Shown: positions 33,102-41,616 of the stretch, one piece after another
Numbering within the stretch: position 1 is the stretch's first letter
How the letters are laid out: the number at the start of each line of letters is the position of its first letter
Assembly: GCF_001368815.1 (NCBI RefSeq)
Contig: NZ_CTEI01000002.1
Location: 248,001-312,000 of the forward strand
Direction: 5' to 3'
Origin: Paraliobacillus sp. PM-2
GTDB taxonomy: Bacteria; Bacillota; Bacilli; Bacillales; Amphibacillaceae
DNA length: 64,000 bases
The notes under the pieces: model-generated
What the model saw: the letters and a program-made list of their open reading frames with translations, nothing else
Told to the model about the DNA's origin: nothing
Databases searched by the model: none
Made by a program: the position numbers and the translations under genes

Positions 33102-33794
33102 TTAACTTATTTTAGCATCCATCTGTACACGATCAATGTTTTCCATTTTCACCTCAATATTTTCATTAACTAAAATATCAACCACTCCATTGGTTAACTC
33201 TAAGCTCGTTCGTAATGTTTGAATATCTCCAATTGCTTCAATAACAAATGGAGCGGGGTAATGATTACCATCTATAGTTATAACTGGTCCTACACAATTT
33301 ATGAAACTATTTTTAAAAATTCGTTCTCCATTAATTGCTATTGCCTTAGCACCAGCACTATACAATTCATTAATAACTAGTTGAACATGTCGGTCATGCA
33401 CCATATATTGATTCGCATTTTCCTCTGAAGGAATATAATCAGCATCTTTTAATGATATTTTCACTCCAGAACCTTGAATTGGTAGTTCGCCAGTAATCAT
33501 TTGAAGCTTCTTTTTTTGTTCTACATATTCTCTTATTTTTTCCTTTTCATTACCAAATTCTTTCTCTAAGTGATTAATATCTTTCCTGTAGCTATCTACC
33601 CGATCTTGTAACTCTCTGTTTTTTTCTTCAAGTTGAATTAATTGTTGACGATAGAAAAAATCCTTCTCCCATTCCTGTTCCGACATTTGTACAACTTGAG
33701 CGTGTTGTTTTGTATATTGGTAACTGTAAGCAACAAGAAAGCCAAAAACAAACAGCACAAGCGACATGATAACATGTCTACCTCGCAGCTTCAT
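33102..33794 (-). CDS. ylxW: DUF881 family protein YlxW
   Basis: Paralogue of ylxX: a short cytoplasmic basic start, one membrane segment (about residues 8-26), a coiled coil (about 38-95) and a DUF881 domain (about 100-225) with INELYSAGAKAIAINGERI. The second ATG is used because AGGAGG lies 6 bases before it, while the first ATG abuts that sequence. The start lies within the 3' end of divIB. Confidence 0.86.
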   Translation of the reverse strand: MKLRGRHVIMSLVLFVFGFLVAYSYQYTKQHAQVVQMSEQEWEKDFFYRQQLIQLEEKNRELQDRVDSYRKDINHLEKEFGNEKEKIREYVEQKKKLQMITGELPIQGSGVKISLKDADYIPSEENANQYMVHDRHVQLVINELYSAGAKAIAINGERIFKNSFINCVGPVITIDGNHYPAPFVIEAIGDIQTLRTSLELTNGVVDILVNENIEVKMENIDRVQMDAKIS

Positions 33795-34569
33795 TTTCAT
33801 CCTCCTCGTCTTTCCGTTTCACTTCATACGGATCAAATACTGCGCCACCTTCCCCGATAGTTATAACACCTTTTTGATCCTCTTCCAATTGATTAACGAT
33901 GGATGGATATGTCTTCATATAACTGTAAAAATTACGGATGGTAGATTCAACTTGAAAACCATCATTCATCAATACGATTACTTTATATGGATTCGACTCT
34001 GTTGGCTTCCAAAAAATTTCCGAGATCAATGAGGAAATTGCACTTGGTAACAGTTTTAGTTCCTCAGCCATTTCTTTTATATAAACATCTTTATTAAAAT
34101 TCATAAGCAAAGGTGCATCACTGTGCCAAGATGAAAGTGAAATAGTGTCTAATAATTGCCCATTCTCTAATAGAGGATAATATTGGTTTTCTTTTTTAAA
34201 ATAGGCTACTTTCTCTAATTCTTCTACTTCTATTACAACTGTATTAGGAAATTTTCTGCTCACATTAGCCGCTTTTATTTCATCGTGTGTTACAAGCACT
34301 TTTTCTATATGACTTGTTGAAAAACTCCAAAAATTAACTTCTTCAGATAATTCACTTAATTCGATTAAGACACTTGAATCAATGTATTCATTTCCTTTTA
34401 CATTAATATTTTTTACATAACTAAGAGGAGACTGTAAGTAAACTATAATTGATATTAAAATAAAAAATAACGATAAGTAAAATATTAATCGTCTATTTGT
34501 TTTCTTTTTTCTTGCCTCTTTTAATTTAGGAATGCGATCCTCGATAGAAACAACTTTTTTCTCTGCCAT
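33778..34569 (-). CDS. divIB: Cell division protein DivIB (FtsQ)
   Basis: Bitopic divisome protein: a basic cytoplasmic tail (about 25 residues), a single membrane helix (about 27-47), a POTRA domain starting at SYVKNINVKGNEYIDSSVL, then the beta domain and an acidic tail. It works with FtsL and DivIC to activate septal PBPs. It begins a separate transcription unit here: a terminator and a new promoter region lie between it and spoVE. Confidence 0.95.
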   Translation of the reverse strand: MAEKKVVSIEDRIPKLKEARKKKTNRRLIFYLSLFFILISIIVYLQSPLSYVKNINVKGNEYIDSSVLIELSELSEEVNFWSFSTSHIEKVLVTHDEIKAANVSRKFPNTVVIEVEELEKVAYFKKENQYYPLLENGQLLDTISLSSWHSDAPLLMNFNKDVYIKEMAEELKLLPSAISSLISEIFWKPTESNPYKVIVLMNDGFQVESTIRNFYSYMKTYPSIVNQLEEDQKGVITIGEGGAVFDPYEVKRKDEEDENEAAR

Positions 34570-34627
34570 CTCCTCATTCTTCCTTTAACTTGTTAAATGA
34601 TCTAACAAAAATTAACATCCATTTTTA

Positions 34628-34660
34628 TACTGTAAACTTTGTTACAGTAAAATTATATCA
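34628..34660 (-). promoter_or_regulatory. Extended -10 promoter with palindromic operator before divIB
   Basis: On the minus strand TGATATAAT (34660-34652) is a perfect extended -10. Right after it, over the expected start point, lies the inverted repeat TACTGTAA-N6-TTACAGTA (34628-34649). No good -35 is visible 17 bases upstream. An 8+8 palindrome at a start site suggests control by a dimeric regulator. Confidence 0.55.
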
Positions 34661-34664
34661 TAAT

Positions 34665-34727
34665 TTATTCAGTTTCGTTGTACGATTCTCTGATACAAAA
34701 GGTGGATTTTTTGTTTAAAATAAACAC
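34665..34727 (-). CDS. Possible 20-codon leader ORF upstream of divIB
   Basis: GTG with AAGGAGG 5 bases upstream opens a frame of 20 codons ending in TAA, just before the divIB extended -10. A -10-like TAGAAT with TTGTTA 17 bases upstream immediately precedes the ribosome site. The peptide is not recognised. It could be a leader peptide, the remnant of a deleted gene start (murG/murB region), or chance. Confidence 0.25.
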   Translation of the reverse strand: MFILNKKSTFCIRESYNETE

Positions 34728-34811
34728 TGATACCTCCTTATTCTAATAAATTAGTTAAAATATAACAAGTCATTTGTAACATGTTTCTTTCTAATCTTTT
34801 TATCTAATAAA

Positions 34812-34849
34812 AAAAAACGAAAAGCAACTATAACTACTTTTCGTTTTTT
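34812..34849 (-). terminator. Terminator after spoVE
   Basis: AAAAAACGAAAAG and its 13-base complement flank a 12-base loop; on the minus strand a run of nine U residues follows. It ends the mraZ-to-spoVE part of the dcw cluster 30 bases after the spoVE stop. Confidence 0.85.
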
Positions 34850-34881
34850 ACAACTTATTCATTTTTTGTATCTACAAATGA

Positions 34882-35994
34882 TTATCCCATCTGGGAAAAA
34901 CGACTAATGTTAATTAAAATACCCACTGACGCTAAAGTTAAGGTCAATGAAGAACCACCATAGCTTAAAAAGGGCAAGGTTATTCCAGTTACAGGAATTA
35001 ATCCAATTACTACACTAATATTGATGATCACCTGCAAAGAAATCATAGAGATAATTCCTAAGCCTAATAGCATCCCAAATTTATCAGGGGCAGTTAATCC
35101 TATTCGGACACCACGCCACAGTAATAGGAAAAAAAGAATGACCAAAAAACTACCACCAATAAAGCCTAATTCCTCAGCTAGAATAGCAAAAATAAAATCA
35201 TTATGCGGTTCAGGTAAATAAAAGAACTTTTGCAAACTATTACCTAAACCCATACCTAATAATCCGCCAGGTCCAATCGCATATAATGATTGAATGATTT
35301 GGAATCCACTTTCCAAAGGGTCCTCCCAAGGGTTTAAAAAGGCTACAATTCGATCGATTCGATATGGAGCAGAAATAATTAGACCAGCAAAACCAACAGC
35401 ACCTAGCAAACCAAGCGTAACAAAGTGACTAATCTTCGCACCCGCAACAAACAATAAAACAAAACAAGTAAGTACAACAACCATACCTGTTCCTAAATCT
35501 GGTTGTAACATAATCAAACCAAAACTTGTAAAGATTAAAAGTAGTAACGGAATAAATCCTTGTTTCAAAGATTGAATATAACGTTGTTTTTCTGCCAAAT
35601 TTGTAGATAGAAAGATAATTAAACCAAGTTTCATAAATTCAGCTGGTTGTATACTAAAAGCGCCAACACCAATCCAACTTCTAGCCCCACCTCTAACCAT
35701 CCCTATCCCTGGAATTAAAACTGCGATAAGTAGAATAAAGCAAAAAATAAGAATCGGTTTTGCGTAGGTTTTCCATGTTTGGTATGGTATGCGTGATACA
35801 ACAAACATAGCAAGTATACCTATACTAGCAAATAGCAATTGACGCTTAGCAAAATAAAATGAATCATCGAATTTATACGAAGCCCAAATTGCTGATGCAC
35901 TATAAACCATAATAATACCAATGAGAAGTAATGCAAATACAACAATTACTAAAGATAAATCTGGACTCGACTGTGCATGCTTCTTCTTACTCAC
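34882..35994 (-). CDS. spoVE: SEDS peptidoglycan polymerase SpoVE (FtsW/RodA family)
   Basis: A 370-residue protein with about ten membrane segments. The SEDS motifs VGAFSIQPAEFMKL and AILAEELGFIGG and the C-terminal LPFLSYGGSS are intact. It polymerises lipid II; in Bacillus the dcw copy, paired with SpoVD, serves spore cortex synthesis, while vegetative FtsW is encoded elsewhere. The start is GTG. The alternative reading is FtsW; position argues for SpoVE. Confidence 0.9.
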   Translation of the reverse strand: MSKKKHAQSSPDLSLVIVVFALLLIGIIMVYSASAIWASYKFDDSFYFAKRQLLFASIGILAMFVVSRIPYQTWKTYAKPILIFCFILLIAVLIPGIGMVRGGARSWIGVGAFSIQPAEFMKLGLIIFLSTNLAEKQRYIQSLKQGFIPLLLLIFTSFGLIMLQPDLGTGMVVVLTCFVLLFVAGAKISHFVTLGLLGAVGFAGLIISAPYRIDRIVAFLNPWEDPLESGFQIIQSLYAIGPGGLLGMGLGNSLQKFFYLPEPHNDFIFAILAEELGFIGGSFLVILFFLLLWRGVRIGLTAPDKFGMLLGLGIISMISLQVIINISVVIGLIPVTGITLPFLSYGGSSLTLTLASVGILINISRFSQMG

Positions 35995-36077
35995 ATTAAA
36001 TTCCCCATTTCTTTTACGCTAACAATTTGCTTGTAAACGTAAATGGAAATTCAAGGCTTTTTTTCATTGTACAAGCC

Positions 36078-37427
36078 TTACTTTAATGTATGCACAGCTT
36101 TTGTAAACATGTCTCCTCTTTCCTCAAAAGTACGATATTGATCCCAACTTGCACAAGCAGGTGATAACAAAATAACATCATATTCATCTGATTGTTGATA
36201 TGCTTTTTCTACAGCTTGTTCCATTGTTTCCACATGGATGATTGTTTTAACCCCTGCTTTTTTTCCAGACGATTCTATTTTTTTGGCTGTCTCACCAAAA
36301 AGTATTAATGCTTTAACAGAATGAAAAAAAGGAATCAGTTCATCAAAACTATTTCCACGATCTAATCCTCCAGCTAATAAAACAACAGGACGATCGAATG
36401 ATGCTAATGCTTTTGTTGTTGCTAATATATTTGTTGCTTTTGAGTCATTATAAAATAGACGTTCGTTATAATTTCGAACATATTGCAATCTATGTTTCAC
36501 ACCGGTGAATGTCGTAAGTACTTGCTGAATCCCTTGTATTGTCCCGCCAGCTATCATACAGGCAGCAACCGCTGCAAGGATATTTTCTAAATTATGCTTC
36601 CCTACTAAAACTATTTCAGAACGTTTTATAATTGGATCTTCCTTAAAATATATATATACCTCATCACACCAAGCACCATTAGTTAATTTCTTTTTTATAC
36701 TGAATGGTACTTTCGTAGAATTAGCAGAATCAACAAGCTCAACTACATCTGTGTCATCAGCGTTATATACAAGGAAATCATTCTTATCTTGATTTGCAAA
36801 AATTTGTGCTTTTGCATTTTTATAGTTCTCAAATGTATGATGATAATCTAAATGTGCCTGGAACAAATTTAACAATACAGAAATCTTAGGACAAAATGTT
36901 TTTGTTCCCATTAATTGAAAGGAAGACAACTCCACAACCATTGTTTCCTCTTCATTTAATGTGGAAGCAACTTCAGCAGCTACCCTTCCTATATTACCAG
37001 CAATTTCATTCGGCTTCTGGCTATTGGTTAACATTTCATGTACTAATGTAGTTGTTGTAGTTTTACCATTGGAGCCTGTAATTCCAATAATTTGATTGTT
37101 GGTTGTATATTGGACTAATTCGATTTCTGTAATAATTGGTATATCTCGTTGTATTGCTTCCTTAATTAACTCATTTTCATAAGGTATTCCTGGATTTTTG
37201 ACCATAACATCAATGTTTTCTAATAAAGATAAAGGGTGTCCACCAGTTACCACTTCTACTCCTAGTTGTTGTAAATACACAATAGATGGATCATCTGACT
37301 GTGCCTTTAAATCATTTGCTTTAACAGAACAGCCATTACTAGCTAGTATTTCACAAGCAGCTGTCCCACTTTTAGCTAATCCGAGTACTAATACACGATG
37401 ATATGGAAATTGTTCTAATTTATTCAT
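36078..37427 (-). CDS. murD: UDP-N-acetylmuramoylalanine--D-glutamate ligase
   Basis: Adds D-Glu to UDP-MurNAc-Ala in the cytosol. It has an N-terminal Rossmann-like domain with [10 protein letters not shown], the central ATPase with [11 protein letters not shown] (P-loop), and a C-terminal ligase domain. Length 449 is normal. The start is the ATG overlapping the mraY stop (ATGA), giving [13 protein letters not shown] longer frame with 29 extra residues would run inside mraY. Confidence 0.97.
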   Translation of the reverse strand: MNKLEQFPYHRVLVLGLAKSGTAACEILASNGCSVKANDLKAQSDDPSIVYLQQLGVEVVTGGHPLSLLENIDVMVKNPGIPYENELIKEAIQRDIPIITEIELVQYTTNNQIIGITGSNGKTTTTTLVHEMLTNSQKPNEIAGNIGRVAAEVASTLNEEETMVVELSSFQLMGTKTFCPKISVLLNLFQAHLDYHHTFENYKNAKAQIFANQDKNDFLVYNADDTDVVELVDSANSTKVPFSIKKKLTNGAWCDEVYIYFKEDPIIKRSEIVLVGKHNLENILAAVAACMIAGGTIQGIQQVLTTFTGVKHRLQYVRNYNERLFYNDSKATNILATTKALASFDRPVVLLAGGLDRGNSFDELIPFFHSVKALILFGETAKKIESSGKKAGVKTIIHVETMEQAVEKAYQQSDEYDVILLSPACASWDQYRTFEERGDMFTKAVHTLK

Positions 37428-38413
37428 GTCATCCACACCTCGATATAAATACCTAGAGCTGCAAATAATAACCCAACAAGCCAGAATGTCGTAACTACTC
37501 TCCATTCCGACCATCCCTTAAGTTCATAATGATGATGAAGTGGACTCATTCGAAAAATACGTCTCCCAGTAGTTTTAAAAGAAATAACTTGTATGATGAC
37601 AGACAATGTTTCTAATACGAACACACCACCAATAATAACTAATAAAATCTCTAATTTCGTTAGAATTGCAACCGCAGCAATAGATCCACCTAAAGCAAGT
37701 GATCCCGTATCACCCATAAAGACTTTAGCAGGATGTGCATTAAATACTAAAAAGCCTAGTAACGAGCCCACTACAGCCATGGAGAAAATCGTCACTTCAA
37801 ATTGCGTCACGCCATACCACGCAAGAATACCAAATGCACCAAACGCTATTGCAGCTGTACCTGCTAATAAACCATCCAACCCATCGGTTAAATTCACCGC
37901 ATTGGAAGCACCGACGATCATTAACACTACTAAAATGCCATATCCCCAACCTAAATCAAATTGAAAACCCGTTCCTGGGATAACTAAATAAGTTGGGAAC
38001 TCATTCACTTTTAAAATAGCAAAAAAGATAACTGCAATGATAACTTGACCGAACATTTTTTGTTTGGAAGTAAGTCCTAAGTTTCTTTTTAACGCGACTT
38101 TAATAAAATCATCTAGAAAGCCAAGTACTCCATAACTAAATAAGATAAATATTAATAAAAAGCTTTCAGATTGGAACCAATTTGTTTGTTCAAATTTTGT
38201 TGTCATAATTATTGTGGTTGCAATAATGCTTATAACAATCATGACACCACCCATTGTTGGGGTTCCAGTCTTTTTCATGTGTGATTGTGGCCCTTCTTCC
38301 CGAATACTTTGACCAAATTTTAACCTTCGTAAAAATGGAATAAAAATCGGAGATAAGAGGACGGTAATTAAAAATGCAATACTCATTGTGATAATTAATA
38401 TATATTCGTTCAA
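37424..38413 (-). CDS. mraY: Phospho-N-acetylmuramoyl-pentapeptide-transferase
   Basis: Forms lipid I by moving phospho-MurNAc-pentapeptide to undecaprenyl phosphate in the membrane. The 329 residues make ten membrane segments, with the catalytic motif [24 protein letters not shown] and the loop [13 protein letters not shown]. The start codon is TTG with AGGAGGAG upstream. It is coupled to murD. Confidence 0.97.
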   Translation of the reverse strand: MNEYILIITMSIAFLITVLLSPIFIPFLRRLKFGQSIREEGPQSHMKKTGTPTMGGVMIVISIIATTIIMTTKFEQTNWFQSESFLLIFILFSYGVLGFLDDFIKVALKRNLGLTSKQKMFGQVIIAVIFFAILKVNEFPTYLVIPGTGFQFDLGWGYGILVVLMIVGASNAVNLTDGLDGLLAGTAAIAFGAFGILAWYGVTQFEVTIFSMAVVGSLLGFLVFNAHPAKVFMGDTGSLALGGSIAAVAILTKLEILLVIIGGVFVLETLSVIIQVISFKTTGRRIFRMSPLHHHYELKGWSEWRVVTTFWLVGLLFAALGIYIEVWMT

Positions 38414-38462
38414 AATATTCTCCTCCTTTGTCTATGACAAACCGTCCAATACAACAACTTAT

Positions 38463-39821
38463 TTAGTGTAACACAACGTTCTTACATACTTCTTCTAATT
38501 TCATTCCTCTAGAAGCCTTTAACAACAGTAAAGTTGTTTCATCTAAAAGAGGTATTAAATACGAAACCAATTCTTCTTTATCAAGGAAATGCTTTGCTTT
38601 AATTGTCGGCTTACTTTTTTTTATTTTTTCGTTTATCTCTTTTGTATATTCACCGATTGTGCAGACAAACTGAATATCTTCGGTTATCGAATCTGCCACT
38701 TCTTGATGATATGCCTTTGCATGATCCCCTAATTCAAACATGTCTCCAAGAACTAATACTTTTTTCTGATAGAAATCCATTTCTTTAACCACATCAATGG
38801 CAGCTCGCACGGATGTAGGTGATGCGTTATACGTATCATTGATAACAGTTGAACCATGCATTCCTTGCAACGACTCGAAACGCATACCTGTCATTTTAAT
38901 GTTTATTAACCCGGATTGAATGCTATCATAATCCAATCCTAAATCATTAGCAAGCGCAATAGCATAAGATGCATTCTTCGCATGATGTTTCCCCAATAAA
39001 GGAATGGAATAGGATTGATTTTCAAATACAAATTTCGTACCTGTACTAGTGACCTTTGTATCTTGAATTTGATAGGATTCTGAAGAAAATCCGATTGATT
39101 TATTATTTATCTGTTTAAGATAAGGTTCTAATAGCGGTTCATCTCCATCAACATATAAGGTACCTTGTTCGCTTAGCCCATCTAAAATTTCTGCTTTGGC
39201 TTTTGCTATCCCTGCTCTAGTTTTTAAATATTCTATGTGTGATTCACCAATATTAGTAATCACAGCATAATCAGGTAATGCAATTTTTGATAAGACATGT
39301 ATTTCCCCAAAATGATTCATGCCCATTTCTACAATAAGTACTTCTGTATCTGTTGGCATATTAAGAATAGTTAATGGTAATCCAATATGGTTGTTTAAAT
39401 TACCTTTTGTTTGGTGTGTACGAAACTTCTTGGCCAATACCGTTGTGATGATATCTTTTGTCGTTGTCTTACCATTTGAACCAGTAACACCAATCACGGT
39501 AGGATCAATTTTTTTTCGATAATCGTTCGCTAACTGTTGTAGCGCATGTAACGTATTATCTACGAAAAAAATAGGAAAGTCTGTTGGCACAAACCGTGGT
39601 ATAGGTTCATTTTTATCCCAGATTGCAGCAATTGCACCGTTACTAATCGCTTGATCTAAAAATTCATGCCCATTAAATTTATCCCCTTTTAATGGAATAA
39701 ACAAGCTATACTTCATCGGTACCCTGCTGTCTGTTGTAACTTGATGAATAGGTATTTGCTCCCTAACCGCTCCTTGTGTGTTAGGGAATAATGTAACGAT
39801 ATCATCGGTCGAAAATAACAT
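38463..39821 (-). CDS. murF: UDP-N-acetylmuramoyl-tripeptide--D-alanyl-D-alanine ligase
   Basis: Joins D-Ala-D-Ala to the UDP-MurNAc-tripeptide. The Mur ligase P-loop is [17 protein letters not shown] (about residues 105-121), with MNHFGEIHVLS and NDTYNASPTS downstream. Length 452. In Bacillus subtilis murF lies elsewhere with ddl, so its presence here between murE and mraY is the older, E. coli-like order. Confidence 0.96.
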   Translation of the reverse strand: MLFSTDDIVTLFPNTQGAVREQIPIHQVTTDSRVPMKYSLFIPLKGDKFNGHEFLDQAISNGAIAAIWDKNEPIPRFVPTDFPIFFVDNTLHALQQLANDYRKKIDPTVIGVTGSNGKTTTKDIITTVLAKKFRTHQTKGNLNNHIGLPLTILNMPTDTEVLIVEMGMNHFGEIHVLSKIALPDYAVITNIGESHIEYLKTRAGIAKAKAEILDGLSEQGTLYVDGDEPLLEPYLKQINNKSIGFSSESYQIQDTKVTSTGTKFVFENQSYSIPLLGKHHAKNASYAIALANDLGLDYDSIQSGLINIKMTGMRFESLQGMHGSTVINDTYNASPTSVRAAIDVVKEMDFYQKKVLVLGDMFELGDHAKAYHQEVADSITEDIQFVCTIGEYTKEINEKIKKSKPTIKAKHFLDKEELVSYLIPLLDETTLLLLKASRGMKLEEVCKNVVLH

Positions 39822-39891
39822 GACATTTACTCCTTACTTTTAAAGATAAGTATTTAATTGTTTAAAGAAATCATTTTCCTTCTGAAAATCT

Positions 39892-41367
39892 TTACAAATA
39901 TTTACAGTTTATTGCCTCAGCAGCAACTTCTCGATCGTCAAAAGGTAATGTATCATTTCCTATGATCTGATACGCTTCATGACCTTTTCCAGCAATTAAT
40001 ATCATATCATTTCCATTCGCTAATGCAACGGTTTTTTCTATTGCTTTTTTACGATCAACTTCTAATTGATAATTCGTTATATTTAGATTTCTAATCATGT
40101 CTTCTAATATTGCTTGTGGATCCTCTGAGCGAGGGTTGTCAGATGTAAAGACTGCTTGATCAGCATATTTACAAGCTATTTCAGCCATTAACGGCCGTTT
40201 CGTTTTATCTCGATCTCCACCACATCCAACTACGACATAAATCTTCCCTTGTGAAAACTCCTTAATCGTTTCTAAGACATTTTGTAATGAATCAGGCGTA
40301 TGTGCATAATCTACTATAACACCGAAAGACTGCCCAACTTGAATCGGTTCAAAACGACCACTCACACCACTAGTGTGCTCCAATACATATTTAATAGTAG
40401 TTAATGATATACCTTTCAACAAAGCAACACTTGCAGCTGCAAGCATGTTATAAATACTGAATTTACCCATTAACTTACTATTTATTTCTATATCACCTTT
40501 AAATGTTTCCAAAACAAAGGTACTTCCGCTTGCATGTAAGGTAATATTTTTAGCATGAACATCCGCCAACTTGTCAATACCATATGTAATTACTGGTTGT
40601 ACAGTAGCATGCATAAACTCCGGACCATATACATCATCTACATTAATTACTGCATATTTTGGTTTATCTTTATAATAGGTATTTCCAAGTTGTTGAAACA
40701 GACGACTTTTAGCCGAAAAATAGTTATTCATCGTCCCATGATAATCTAAGTGATCCTGCGATAAATTTGTAAATACAGCAATATCAAAATCGCACCCATT
40801 CACTCTACCTAACTCTAATGCGTGTGATGAAACTTCCATTATAGCGGTATCTACACCCTCTGTAATCATTTGTTTAAAACTTTGTTGTAAAAATGATATC
40901 TCTGGTGTCGTATTCGCTACAGGATAGGATTGATTTGCTATTTTCATTTCAATCGTACCTATTAAGCCAGTAATATTTTGATTGACTTGTAACATTTCAT
41001 TAATTAAATTAGTCACAGAAGTTTTACCATTTGTTCCTGTAACACCAATAAGTTCTAATCTTTGTGTTGGATAGTCATAAAAAGCATTAGCAATATACCC
41101 TAATGCTTTTACTGTATCTTTCACATAAATAACAGGTACAGTATAACTAGCTACTTGTTTCTGCGCTATAACAGCAACCGCACCATTTTCAATAGCCTGA
41201 TTTACAAAATCATGACCATCTACTGTATATCCTTCAATACAAAAAAATAAATAACCTTGTTGAACTTTTCTAGAATCTATGGTAATTCCTTTTATTTCAA
41301 TAGAAGGAATGGATTTATTTCCTTGATATTGTGGGATAGTGTTTAATAATTCAATTAATTGCTTCAT
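39892..41367 (-). CDS. murE: UDP-N-acetylmuramoyl-tripeptide synthetase
   Basis: Adds the third peptide residue to UDP-MurNAc-Ala-Glu. P-loop ELIGVTGTNGKTSV is at about residues 105-118, and length is 491. The C-terminal domain carries TSDNPRSEDP, which contains the DNPR motif that selects meso-diaminopimelate, so the stem peptide probably has mDAP. The start is the ATG before KQLIELLN with AGGAGGAAT upstream. It is separated from spoVD by a terminator. Confidence 0.96.
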   Translation of the reverse strand: MKQLIELLNTIPQYQGNKSIPSIEIKGITIDSRKVQQGYLFFCIEGYTVDGHDFVNQAIENGAVAVIAQKQVASYTVPVIYVKDTVKALGYIANAFYDYPTQRLELIGVTGTNGKTSVTNLINEMLQVNQNITGLIGTIEMKIANQSYPVANTTPEISFLQQSFKQMITEGVDTAIMEVSSHALELGRVNGCDFDIAVFTNLSQDHLDYHGTMNNYFSAKSRLFQQLGNTYYKDKPKYAVINVDDVYGPEFMHATVQPVITYGIDKLADVHAKNITLHASGSTFVLETFKGDIEINSKLMGKFSIYNMLAAASVALLKGISLTTIKYVLEHTSGVSGRFEPIQVGQSFGVIVDYAHTPDSLQNVLETIKEFSQGKIYVVVGCGGDRDKTKRPLMAEIACKYADQAVFTSDNPRSEDPQAILEDMIRNLNITNYQLEVDRKKAIEKTVALANGNDMILIAGKGHEAYQIIGNDTLPFDDREVAAEAINCKYL

Positions 41368-41510
41368 TGTTATTCCTCCTATTCTATTGGTCTTCACACT
41401 TTTTCGTAACTTGTTATTTTAACTGTACTCGTATATCTAATCTTCCTACGAATTAGATTTAGTAAGAATTGAACCTGCTTTATAGTTAACTAATTTAACT
41501 TACAAGGAAA

Positions 41511-41530
41511 AACTTGGCCTTAGCCAAGTT
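41511..41530 (-). terminator. Terminator after spoVD
   Basis: AACTTGGC-CTTA-GCCAAGTT, an 8-bp perfect stem with tetraloop, with about five U residues following on the minus strand. It lies about 90 bases after the spoVD stop, so murE probably has its own promoter in the next 140 bases; no clear -35/-10 pair was found. Confidence 0.75.
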
Positions 41531-41616
41531 ATCGTGTTCAGTAAAATCTAATAGGCTATTTTTTAATACTTATATATTGTATCAAAAAAATCAACTATCA
41601 GCATGGTTAATCATAT

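Noticed and set aside
34628-34649. The divIB palindrome as a WalR (YycF) box
   Set aside because: WalR sites are direct repeats TGTWAH-N5-TGTWAH; here the halves are inverted and the nearest direct repeat has spacing of 3, not 5.
34882-35994. SEDS protein as FtsW
   Set aside because: Position in the dcw cluster beside spoVD and murD is that of spoVE in spore formers; still possible that it also serves division.
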